This document shows positions 1 through 5,975 of a stretch of DNA of 8,494 bases, piece after piece; within the stretch, counting starts at the first letter, position 1, and every line of letters starts with the position of its first letter. The notes beneath the pieces were generated by a model. The model was given only the letters and a program-made list of their open reading frames with translations, did no database searches and was not told where the DNA came from. Both the position numbers and the translations under genes were made by a program. Where the stretch lies: contig JAIYBO010000117.1 in NCBI GenBank assembly GCA_027488495.1, positions 1-8,494 of the forward strand, in the 5' to 3' direction. Origin of the DNA: Bacteroidota bacterium (lineage in GTDB: Bacteria > Bacteroidota > Bacteroidia > NS11-12g > UBA955).

Positions 1-333
1 ACTAATCGATGCATTCGCAAATCGAGCAACCTTGATTTCAACACGGATCCTTTTGCCATTACAAGGAACAAAATACACAGTATCTCGAGCAAAACAACCC
101 AGCGATTTTGAATCTGAAATGGAAGTCGAAGTTGAGGCGATGAATCCGTTTTGCCGTTGATCACCATGTATAAATTTATCCAGGCCAACATTCTCGGTAA
201 GAACCGTGAACGACAAAACCGAAATCAACCCAATACCAATCGCGACAAACAACCGCACACGTGCTACAACCATAACGAAACGACCTAAAAAGCCCAGTAT
301 GCGTCGATATTTCATTGTCCAAGCCATTGGCAT
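1..333 (-). CDS. Partial membrane-anchored protein of unknown function (N-terminal 111 residues)
   Basis: The reading frame is open from an ATG at 333 to the left edge, so only the first 111 residues are present and the stop lies outside. I do not recognise the family. The N-terminus is basic and hydrophobic, with one probable transmembrane helix at about residues 28-46 (from LFVAIGIG to the TVL before TENVG). A polar, Ser/Thr-rich stretch follows that is probably extracytoplasmic. It contains two cysteines (C80, C91) and a KRIRVEIKVARF strand-like segment. The first ATG lies 11 nt after the era stop codon on the same strand, so the gene is very likely co-transcribed with and downstream of era. 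In-frame ATGs at 327 and 315 are alternative starts; 315 (ATG AAA) is equally plausible because no ribosome-binding site decides it. The reading frame, the membrane segment and the era-distal position support a real gene. Function is unknown. Confidence 0.6.
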   Translation of the reverse strand, partial: MPMAWTMKYRRILGFLGRFVMVVARVRLFVAIGIGLISVLSFTVLTENVGLDKFIHGDQRQNGFIASTSTSISDSKSLGCFARDTVYFVPCNGKRIRVEIKVARFANASIS

Positions 334-344
334 GATATGTAATT

Positions 345-1238
345 TTATTCAGACTCGTAACCGAATTGGTCGAGCATTTTTTTGTTGTTACGCCAATCCT
401 CTCTCACTTTTACAAACAGTTCCATATACACTTGCTTCTGGAAAAATTGCTCCAATTCCTTCCTTGATTCGATGCCCAACTTTTTAATGCTTTGACCTTG
501 TTTTCCAATGATAATGGGCTTTTGAGAAGGACGTTCCACAATGACTTCACAACTCAAACGCAAAATTTTGGGCTCTTCTTTGAACAACAAAGTCACAATC
601 TCTACTGAATAAGGAACCTCTTCATCGTATAGTTTCAACACGTTGTTTCGGATAATCTCATTGACAAAAAAGCGTTCTGTTTTATCCGTGAGTTGATCCT
701 CTGGGAAATAGGCAGGGTGCTCAGGCAAGAAATCAACCAAGTATTTTTCCAATACATCGATCTGGAATTTCTCTTGTGCAGAAATGGCCAAATAAACATC
801 CGCATCGAAGGTTTTCTTTAGCCACACCAACTTCTCTTCCAACTTCTGTTGATGCACTTTATCGATCTTATTCAAAACCACAATTTTCTTGGCTTTCGAA
901 CGATCAAATTTCTCATGAATCTCTTCAGAAAAATCCTTTCCGTTGATGTCAATGAGCAAAATCAACACATCGCTATCATCCACGCTTTCTTTCACAAACT
1001 TCATCATCCGCTCGTGCATGCCATAACTGGTCTGACGTAAAATTCCGGGGGTATCAGAAAAAACGATTTGGTGACCAGGGCCATTTTTAATACCAAAAAT
1101 CCTGTGTCTGGTTGTTTGCGCCTTGGAATTTACGATGGCTAACTTCTCACCCAATAGGGCGTTATAAAGGGTACTTTTTCCAGCATTTGGCATGCCGATA
1201 ATACTCACAAATCCTGATTTAAATGCTGTTTCACTCAC
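345..1238 (-). CDS. era: GTPase Era (ribosome assembly, 16S rRNA binding)
   Basis: The 297-residue product has the normal Era length and both domains. The N-terminal Ras-like GTPase domain shows G1 GMPNAGKST (15-23), a G2/switch I QTTRHR (41-46), G3 DTPG (62-65), G4 NKID (123-126) and G5 SAQ (153-155). The C-terminal type II KH domain carries the GxxG loop GKQG (245-248) within a typical IIIGKQGQSIKKLG context. From family knowledge, Era binds the 3' end of 16S rRNA during 30S subunit maturation and acts in the cytoplasm, peripherally at the membrane. The start codon is GTG at 1238: upstream in the same frame there is no ATG before a stop, and GTG-AGT-GAA-ACA gives the expected short N-terminus. 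A TAGGTTTG motif lies 5 nt upstream of the start. The gene is divergent from the GH16 gene and is followed closely by a membrane-protein gene. All catalytic motifs are intact. Confidence 0.97.
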   Translation of the reverse strand: MSETAFKSGFVSIIGMPNAGKSTLYNALLGEKLAIVNSKAQTTRHRIFGIKNGPGHQIVFSDTPGILRQTSYGMHERMMKFVKESVDDSDVLILLIDINGKDFSEEIHEKFDRSKAKKIVVLNKIDKVHQQKLEEKLVWLKKTFDADVYLAISAQEKFQIDVLEKYLVDFLPEHPAYFPEDQLTDKTERFFVNEIIRNNVLKLYDEEVPYSVEIVTLLFKEEPKILRLSCEVIVERPSQKPIIIGKQGQSIKKLGIESRKELEQFFQKQVYMELFVKVREDWRNNKKMLDQFGYESE

Positions 1239-1243
1239 TACTT

Positions 1244-1251
1244 CAAACCTA
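1244..1251 (-). promoter_or_regulatory. Candidate -7 promoter element of era (TAGGTTTG)
   Basis: Read on the minus strand this is an exact match to the Bacteroidota -7 consensus TAnnTTTG, 5 nt before the GTG start of era. I see no clear TTG at the -33 position. If used, transcription would begin at or near the start codon, giving a leaderless or nearly leaderless mRNA. A chance match is possible. Confidence 0.3.
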
Positions 1252-1253
1252 CT

Positions 1254-2459
1254 ATGAAAAACTTAACTTTGTTTATGCAGTTTTTCACCCGCAATCCGCT
1301 GTATTCCTCAGTGTTCATCTTTGCCTTTTTCGCAGCAATACCCAAGCAAGCCATTTCCCTAAATTTCAAGCCCTCGAATGTTTCATTCCTCGGCGAAAAC
1401 CTTACAACCATTGATTCTACCAAACACGGATATCAAAAAGCCAAATTGGGCATGTATTTTAAGAAAAATTGGGATTTCCGCAATGGGCTCATCGCTTTAC
1501 AGTCGAAATTCAAAACGAAAGAAACCCATCAGCTCATTTTACCCAAAAAGATTCAGCATTATTCCCTCGTTTTTCAAGATTCCTTTAATCAATTGAATTC
1601 AGATATTTGGTCGAAAGGACAGCCATGGGGCCGATTGCATCCAGACAATGTTCATCAGTTTTATGGTGATCCCCAAGCCTTTGTCAAAGACGGTTGTTTG
1701 CACTTGCTCAATGAACCCAAACCATACCCAATTGTTCTCGAAAACCAAACTGCCAGCGATGTTGAAAGGATGATCAAAGCCCAAGATTTAACCAATCAAA
1801 TCATACCCAATTTGGTGAAAATGGGCACCGTTGATGGAGAAGGCAACATCGTACAGAGCACAGAATCGGTTGGAAATATGGCATTGACCATGAACAACTC
1901 CGATACCACCGCCAAACAGGCCCTCATCATCCCATACAGCATTGGTATTGTAAACACCTTCCATTCTCAAAATTTCACCTACGGATTTTTTGCCATTCGA
2001 AGTAAAAACCCTTCAGGGCCCGCCACTTGGCCCGCTTGGTGGCTTACCGGTAAAAACAATTGGCCGCCAGAAATCGACATATTTGAGATGTACGGTGGTA
2101 AAACCGGGAAAGGTGTGCATACCCAAACCATGACTGTGCATACGGGCAAGGTAGAAACCCATACCAAAGAAATGATGATGAAAAAAATCCGGTTATCTGA
2201 AGACACCGATACAGCTTTTCACATCTACGCTTGTTTGTGGACCAAAAATCGCATCGAATTTTACACAGACAACGTAAGGGTAAAGTCAATCAAACTCAAT
2301 CGTTGGATGTCGCAATTTTACCAAGAACCCATGTATCTGATCCTAAACAACGCATTGGAAAACAAATACATACCACAACTCATCAGCTCGGGAAATAAAA
2401 CCTCTGATTTTCAAGTAGATTGGGTTCAGGTATATCAGTCGCCTCATTTGGCAAATTGA
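1254..2459 (+). CDS. Exported GH16-family glycoside hydrolase (beta-glucanase/laminarinase-like)
   Basis: The 401-residue product starts with a hydrophobic, uncleaved-length signal segment (about residues 16-35, h-region SSVFIFAFFAAI). It carries a C-terminal concanavalin-like GH16 domain from about residue 103. The catalytic motif EIDIFE (273-278) matches the family ExDxxE pattern, with E273 as nucleophile, D275 and E278 as acid/base. Other family landmarks are FQDSF (107-111), FTYGFFAIRSK (241-251), WPAWWLTG (259-266), the strand around FHIYACLWT and IEFYTD (322-339), and terminal DWVQVYQ (389-395). From family knowledge such enzymes cleave beta-1,3/1,4-glucans or galactans outside the cytoplasm; the substrate cannot be read here. 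Two parts are unusual: residues 36-100 match nothing I know, and about 65 residues are inserted near 160-225. There is no T9SS sorting domain and no lipobox, so a periplasmic location is likely. ATG 1275 (residue 8) is an alternative start, 3 nt after a TAACTTTG motif. Confidence 0.88.
   Translation: MKNLTLFMQFFTRNPLYSSVFIFAFFAAIPKQAISLNFKPSNVSFLGENLTTIDSTKHGYQKAKLGMYFKKNWDFRNGLIALQSKFKTKETHQLILPKKIQHYSLVFQDSFNQLNSDIWSKGQPWGRLHPDNVHQFYGDPQAFVKDGCLHLLNEPKPYPIVLENQTASDVERMIKAQDLTNQIIPNLVKMGTVDGEGNIVQSTESVGNMALTMNNSDTTAKQALIIPYSIGIVNTFHSQNFTYGFFAIRSKNPSGPATWPAWWLTGKNNWPPEIDIFEMYGGKTGKGVHTQTMTVHTGKVETHTKEMMMKKIRLSEDTDTAFHIYACLWTKNRIEFYTDNVRVKSIKLNRWMSQFYQEPMYLILNNALENKYIPQLISSGNKTSDFQVDWVQVYQSPHLAN
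1264..1271 (+). promoter_or_regulatory. Candidate -7 promoter element (TAACTTTG) inside the 5' end of the GH16 ORF
   Basis: This is an exact TAnnTTTG match on the plus strand, 3 nt before an in-frame ATG at 1275. If it is the promoter, the longer ATG at 1254 would not be transcribed and the protein would be 394 residues. It lies 12 bp from the opposing era motif, so the two promoters would be back to back. No -33 TTG is visible. Confidence 0.3.
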
Positions 2460-2543
2460 ACCAAGTGTCTTTTCATTCCCCAAGCCGCAACAAAGATTCA
2501 TCAACTTTTAACGCTAGACTCACAGCGATTCGGTTGCAAAACA

Positions 2544-2551
2544 TACCTTTG
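2544..2551 (+). promoter_or_regulatory. Candidate -7 promoter element of rmlA (TACCTTTG)
   Basis: This exact TAnnTTTG match ends 5 nt before the rmlA ATG, within the 97-bp gap after the GH16 gene. That gap shows no obvious intrinsic terminator. No TTG is found at the expected -33 distance; the only nearby TTG (2534-2536) is too close. The expected transcript would have almost no leader. Confidence 0.4.
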
Positions 2552-2556
2552 CAAGC

Positions 2557-3426
2557 ATGAAAGGGATTATCCTCGCCGGCGGTTCTGGCACCCGATTGCA
2601 TCCATTGACATTGGCCATGAGCAAACAACTCATGCCGGTGTACGACAAACCCATGATTTATTATCCGTTGTCTGTTTTAATGATGGCGGGCATCAACGAA
2701 ATATTAATCATCAGCACACCCCATGATTTACCCCATTTCCAAAAGTTATTGGGCGATGGCGCGAACTTGGGATGCAGATTTGAATATTGTGTTCAACCCT
2801 CTCCGGATGGATTGGCGCAAGCCTTCATTTTGGGCAAAGATTTCATTGGCGATGATTCTGTGGCCTTGATTTTGGGCGATAACATTTTCTTCGGTTCCAA
2901 ATTCCAAGACACCTTGAAAAGCAGTATCGACCCCAATGGCGGGATCGTTTTTGCTTACCATGTAAGCGACCCTGAGCGATACGGTGTGGTAGAGTTCGAT
3001 GAAAACTTGAATGCCATCAGCATTGAAGAAAAACCCTTAGAACCCAAGAGCAACTACGCAGTACCTGGATTGTATTTCTATGACAATCAAGTGGTTGACA
3101 TCGCTTGTAATCTTAAGCCATCGCCCCGTGGCGAACTAGAAATCACCGATGTCAATCGCATTTATTTGGAGCGAAACGCTTTGCAAGTGCGAATCATTGA
3201 ACGTGGAACGGCGTGGTTAGATACCGGAACATTTACATCGCTCATGCAAGCCGGACAATATGTTCAGGTCATCGAAGATCGTCAGGGACTAAAAATTGGC
3301 TGTATCGAAGAAATCGCTTGGCGCCAAGGATTTATTACCTCGGAGCAGTTGCTTGCCATCGCTCAACCCTTGAAAAAGAGTGGTTACGGCGTGTACTTGG
3401 AGAAAATGGTTACGCAGAAGTTATAA
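2557..3426 (+). CDS. rmlA: Glucose-1-phosphate thymidylyltransferase
   Basis: The 289-residue product is the usual RmlA/RfbA length and aligns by eye end to end. It has the nucleotide-binding signature LAGGSGTRLHPLT (6-18), the SKQLMPVYDKPMIYYPLS segment (22-39), the metal-binding GDN (107-109), SIEEKP (155-160), GELEITDVN (192-200) and WLDTGT (220-225). From family knowledge it condenses glucose-1-phosphate and dTTP to dTDP-glucose and pyrophosphate in the cytoplasm. This is the first step toward dTDP-L-rhamnose and other deoxysugars of surface polysaccharides. The usual partners rmlB, rmlC and rmlD are not next to it here, so it is a stand-alone copy in this window. It follows the GH16 gene on the same strand after 97 bp and probably has its own promoter. 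It converges with tyrS. The sequence is intact with no missing catalytic residue. Confidence 0.97.
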   Translation: MKGIILAGGSGTRLHPLTLAMSKQLMPVYDKPMIYYPLSVLMMAGINEILIISTPHDLPHFQKLLGDGANLGCRFEYCVQPSPDGLAQAFILGKDFIGDDSVALILGDNIFFGSKFQDTLKSSIDPNGGIVFAYHVSDPERYGVVEFDENLNAISIEEKPLEPKSNYAVPGLYFYDNQVVDIACNLKPSPRGELEITDVNRIYLERNALQVRIIERGTAWLDTGTFTSLMQAGQYVQVIEDRQGLKIGCIEEIAWRQGFITSEQLLAIAQPLKKSGYGVYLEKMVTQKL

Positions 3427-3458
3427 CTCAATCTATCTATTCAATTTGTTGTGGATTT

Positions 3459-3500
3459 GAGGCGTGGTTTAACTCAATCTCGTTCAGTTCAAACCGCCTC
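3459..3500. terminator. Imperfect hairpin between convergent rmlA and tyrS
   Basis: Arms GAGGCG-tg-GTTTAACT and AGTT-c-AAACCGCCTC pair over 14 bp, with a 2-nt and a 1-nt bulge and an 11-nt loop (3475-3485). The hairpin covers the tyrS stop codon (3489-3491). No T-tract follows on either strand, so it is not a classic intrinsic terminator. It could mark the 3' ends of both convergent transcripts or stabilise them. Confidence 0.35.
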
Positions 3501-4787
3501 TATCAAGAAGTACTGTTTTTTGCCTTTCTGAGCGATCAAGTATTTTCCATGCAATAAAAGGGTGGTGTTTACCAATCCTTCAGCATCCGTAAATTTCTCT
3601 TTATTGAATGCAAATCCATTGGCTTGCAACATCTTGCGCGCTTCTGATTTCGAAGGAAAAATCTGCGTTTGAACCGCTAGCAAATCCAAAACTGCGATGC
3701 CTTCGATCAAGGCTGACTTGGGCACTTCAAATCGTTCCATGCCATCAGCCGCTGCCGCCAAAGTAGACTCATCCAAAGCTTTTAAATCTTCGGCAGAACC
3801 GTTGCCAAAAAAGATCTGCGTTGCTTTCAATGCCATCTCCAAATCATTTTCAGAATGCACCCGAATCGTCATTTCCGCGGCAAGTTCTTTTTGCAATAAT
3901 CTCAAATGTTCTTGTCCGCTGTGTTGCGAAATCAATGCCTCTATTTCCTTCCGATTTTTCAAAGAGTAAATTTTGATAAAACGAACGGCGTCTTCATCGG
4001 CTACATTCAACCAAAATTGATAGAATTTGTAGGGCGATGTTTTTGCTGGATCCAACCACACATTACCGCCTTCAGATTTGCCAAACTTCGTACCGTCTGA
4101 TTTGGTTATTAAGGGAGCAGTGAGCGCATAGCCTTCGCCTCCTGCCATTCTTCGAATCAACTCTGTACCCGTTGTGATATTGCCCCACTGGTCGCTTCCA
4201 CCCATCTGCAATTTGCATCCCTCATTTTTGTATAAATGCAAAAAATCGTAGCCTTGTACCAATTGATAGCTGAACTCCGTAAAAGACAAACCTCCAGATT
4301 CCAATCGATTCTTTACGCTGTCTTTGCCCATCATGTAGCTCACAGTGATATGTTTACCTACATCGCGAATGAAATCCAAAAATGACCAGTTCTTAAACCA
4401 ATCGTAATTATTGACCATTTTGGCTTTGTTGCCACCCTCACCAAATTCGATGAACTTTTCTAATTGTTTCTTTTGGCAACTGATGTTGTGTTCGATGGTT
4501 GCTACATCCAACAACTTCCGTTCATCGCTCTTGCCGCTGGGGTCACCCACCATGCCTGTTGCTCCACCCACCAAAGCCATTGGGATGTGACCTGCGCGCT
4601 GAAAATGCATCAACTGTGTAATGGGCACAAGATTGCCAATGTGCAAGGAATCTGCCGTTGGATCAAAACCCACGTAACCGGTAACCTGCTCTGTATTTAG
4701 CAACTCTTGGGTACCAGGCATCGCATCATGGAGCAATCCTCTCCAACGAAGCTCTTCAACGAAATCGAAATGGGGCTGAAACGACAT
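3489..4787 (-). CDS. tyrS: Tyrosyl-tRNA synthetase
   Basis: The 432-residue product is a complete bacterial class I TyrRS. The HIGH motif appears as HIGN (49-52) after GYVGFDPTADSL, and the KMSKS loop as KFGKS (234-238). Tyrosine-binding residues of the family are visible: Y38 in GYVGFD, and Y174, Q178 and D181 in the YQLVQGYDF segment; GSDQWGN is at 197-203. A C-terminal S4-type RNA-binding domain covers about 376-428 (from IFPSKSEARKML to QYFLI). From family knowledge it attaches tyrosine to tRNA-Tyr in the cytoplasm. The ATG at 4787 is supported by the normal N-terminal length and by TAnnTTTG motifs just upstream. It lies 23 nt downstream of the preceding minus-strand gene, so some read-through from that operon is possible. 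It converges with rmlA. Confidence 0.98.
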   Translation of the reverse strand: MSFQPHFDFVEELRWRGLLHDAMPGTQELLNTEQVTGYVGFDPTADSLHIGNLVPITQLMHFQRAGHIPMALVGGATGMVGDPSGKSDERKLLDVATIEHNISCQKKQLEKFIEFGEGGNKAKMVNNYDWFKNWSFLDFIRDVGKHITVSYMMGKDSVKNRLESGGLSFTEFSYQLVQGYDFLHLYKNEGCKLQMGGSDQWGNITTGTELIRRMAGGEGYALTAPLITKSDGTKFGKSEGGNVWLDPAKTSPYKFYQFWLNVADEDAVRFIKIYSLKNRKEIEALISQHSGQEHLRLLQKELAAEMTIRVHSENDLEMALKATQIFFGNGSAEDLKALDESTLAAAADGMERFEVPKSALIEGIAVLDLLAVQTQIFPSKSEARKMLQANGFAFNKEKFTDAEGLVNTTLLLHGKYLIAQKGKKQYFLIEAV

Positions 4788-4794
4788 AAGGCAA

Positions 4795-4813
4795 CAAAGT
4801 TACGGCAAAATTA
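4795..4813 (-). promoter_or_regulatory. Tandem candidate -7 elements upstream of tyrS
   Basis: On the minus strand there are two exact TAnnTTTG matches: TAATTTTG at 4813-4806, which overlaps the stop codon of the upstream gene, and TAACTTTG at 4802-4795, 7 nt before the tyrS ATG. They lie 11 nt apart. No obvious -33 TTG was found for either. This suggests tyrS has its own promoter even though the upstream gene is on the same strand. Confidence 0.4.
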
Positions 4814-5230
4814 TTCGCCACGCTTGGCGATGGCATCAGAGATATACTGCTTGAGGGCCTCTGTTTGCTCATCTTCCATGCTACTCGTTGCCAATGAAAC
4901 CACTTGAGCGGTTTCCTTGAGCATAAAATTGATTTCGTAAACCAAATAATCGATGCGTTGCAAATACTTCCAAGGAATCAACTTAAACTGAGAAAAGAAA
5001 TGGATTCTGAAAGATATTCCGGTTTCATCGGCTTGAATAAAATAAGTGCCTGTGCGTTTTTTAAACAACCAAAAAATCAAAGGAATGGAGACTGAAAGCC
5101 AAGCGAATCCGCCCCACATACCAAATATACCAAAGTGAAAGGCCCAACCCACAAAGCAAACCACACCCAAAACAATCAAAGCGGGCAACTCTGCTTTTCT
5201 TTTGGGAATTTCAACGTAAAATTTTTCCAT
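4811..5230 (-). CDS. Small two-helix membrane protein with possible bacterial PH-like domain
   Basis: Starting at the ATG at 5230 the product is 139 residues. A short cytoplasmic N-terminus (MEKFYVEIPKRK) precedes two transmembrane helices at about 16-34 and 38-56, joined by a tight Gly-rich turn. A basic KKRTG border follows. The C-terminal region (about 60-135) has alternating beta-strand character (TYFIQADETGISFRI, FKLIPWKYLQRIDYL) and a closing helix near 118-135, reminiscent of YdbS/bPH-type membrane-tethered PH domains. I infer that similarity from pattern only. The frame stays open further upstream to 5314, but that extension overlaps the neighbouring gene. The ATG chosen here overlaps that gene's stop by one base (TAATG), a classic coupling arrangement. 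Exact role unknown; a cytoplasmic-face membrane protein is the safest description. Confidence 0.75.
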   Translation of the reverse strand: MEKFYVEIPKRKAELPALIVLGVVCFVGWAFHFGIFGMWGGFAWLSVSIPLIFWLFKKRTGTYFIQADETGISFRIHFFSQFKLIPWKYLQRIDYLVYEINFMLKETAQVVSLATSSMEDEQTEALKQYISDAIAKRGE

Positions 5231-5925
5231 TATTCTTTGATCCAAGTGCGATTTACACCACCTACAGATACTCGATATACCCCAGAAGACAAATGTTGGG
5301 TATTGGCAATCCAAACCCCATTTTCCTCTCTCCAGTCAAGTGAAACAAAAGCGCCCGTGATTTGAGTCATCGACGGTTTAGAACCTGATGCATGTGCCAC
5401 ATAAATGATATGAGAAGATGGATTTGGGTAAACAGATAATTTTTGAATGTCGTTAGACACAACCGAGCTGCTATTTCCAGTAACCAAAATACTAAATTCC
5501 CTGATTGTATCGGGTTGAGCTACAGGGAAAAAACCATTCACCTTGGCATACGCGGTTACAGCAAATTTCAATGGAAACAAACCTGATTGTGTGGGTGTAC
5601 CATTCAATGTGATGCACCGAACCGCTGATGGCAAATAAACACACCTTTGCTCATAACATACATAACCCATTCCTGCTGGCAACCCAATTACTTTGGTCAG
5701 TTTCAATGAATCAATGGTAACCTTTTGTTTGCTACCACCTACAACGGCGGAGGTATCTTTGAATGACAATATCATCACCGTTTGATTGTAGGCTACACCT
5801 ACACTACCATCGGCCAACTTGCTGGGATAAAAGCCTGGTACTTTGATTGTGGTGTCGGGTTTACACAATTGGGCAGATAACCAAGTGCTTGCCAAACAAA
5901 ACGCCGAAATAATAAAGTGCTTCAT
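5230..5925 (-). CDS. Secreted protein with T9SS type A C-terminal sorting domain
   Basis: The 231-residue product has a Sec signal peptide (MKHFIISAFCLASTWLSA, probable cleavage after A18). The middle domain (about 25-148) contains an Ig-like segment, LPAGMGYVCYEQ to GTPTQSGLFPLKFAV, with C90, C95 and C104. This pattern resembles the putative-Ig (He_PIG-like) modules of Bacteroidota surface proteins. The C-terminal region (about 160-231) is a typical T9SS type A sorting domain: SVYPNPSS (164-171), a GVYRVSV strand (215-221) and a basic end. From family knowledge the domain directs passage through the type IX secretion system and is cleaved, often with attachment to A-LPS. No catalytic domain is present, so a binding or structural surface role is more likely than an enzyme. 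C21 does not sit in a valid lipobox. The gene is upstream of and overlaps the small membrane-protein gene by one base. Confidence 0.88.
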   Translation of the reverse strand: MKHFIISAFCLASTWLSAQLCKPDTTIKVPGFYPSKLADGSVGVAYNQTVMILSFKDTSAVVGGSKQKVTIDSLKLTKVIGLPAGMGYVCYEQRCVYLPSAVRCITLNGTPTQSGLFPLKFAVTAYAKVNGFFPVAQPDTIREFSILVTGNSSSVVSNDIQKLSVYPNPSSHIIYVAHASGSKPSMTQITGAFVSLDWREENGVWIANTQHLSSGVYRVSVGGVNRTWIKE

Positions 5926-5941
5926 TGAATTAAAATTTTTT

Positions 5942-5949
5942 CAAAGATA
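5942..5949 (-). promoter_or_regulatory. Candidate -7 promoter element of the T9SS-cargo gene (TATCTTTG)
   Basis: This exact TAnnTTTG match on the minus strand lies in the 50-bp gap after the GT87-like gene, with a 16-nt A/T-rich leader before the ATG at 5925. No convincing -33 TTG is seen. It implies that the cargo gene and its downstream partner can be transcribed separately from the glycosyltransferase. Confidence 0.4.
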
Positions 5950-5975
5950 ATATGAATTCTGTGCGGTTGAAACGG

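Noticed and set aside
206..487. Plus-strand open frame of 93 codons over the era 3' end
   Set aside because: It overlaps era and the truncated membrane gene on the opposite strand, crosses two genes, and its product is low-complexity with no fold signal.
4811..5314. Longer 167-residue version of the small membrane protein starting at 5314
   Set aside because: The extra N-terminal 28 residues overlap the coding sequence of the upstream T9SS gene and look unrelated to a membrane protein start. The TAATG overlap at 5230 gives a natural start.
5863..5925. Possible lipoprotein signal in the T9SS-cargo protein (cysteine at residue 21)
   Set aside because: The residues before C21 (SAQL) do not fit a lipobox, since the -1 position is leucine. 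A normal signal peptidase I site after A18 fits better.
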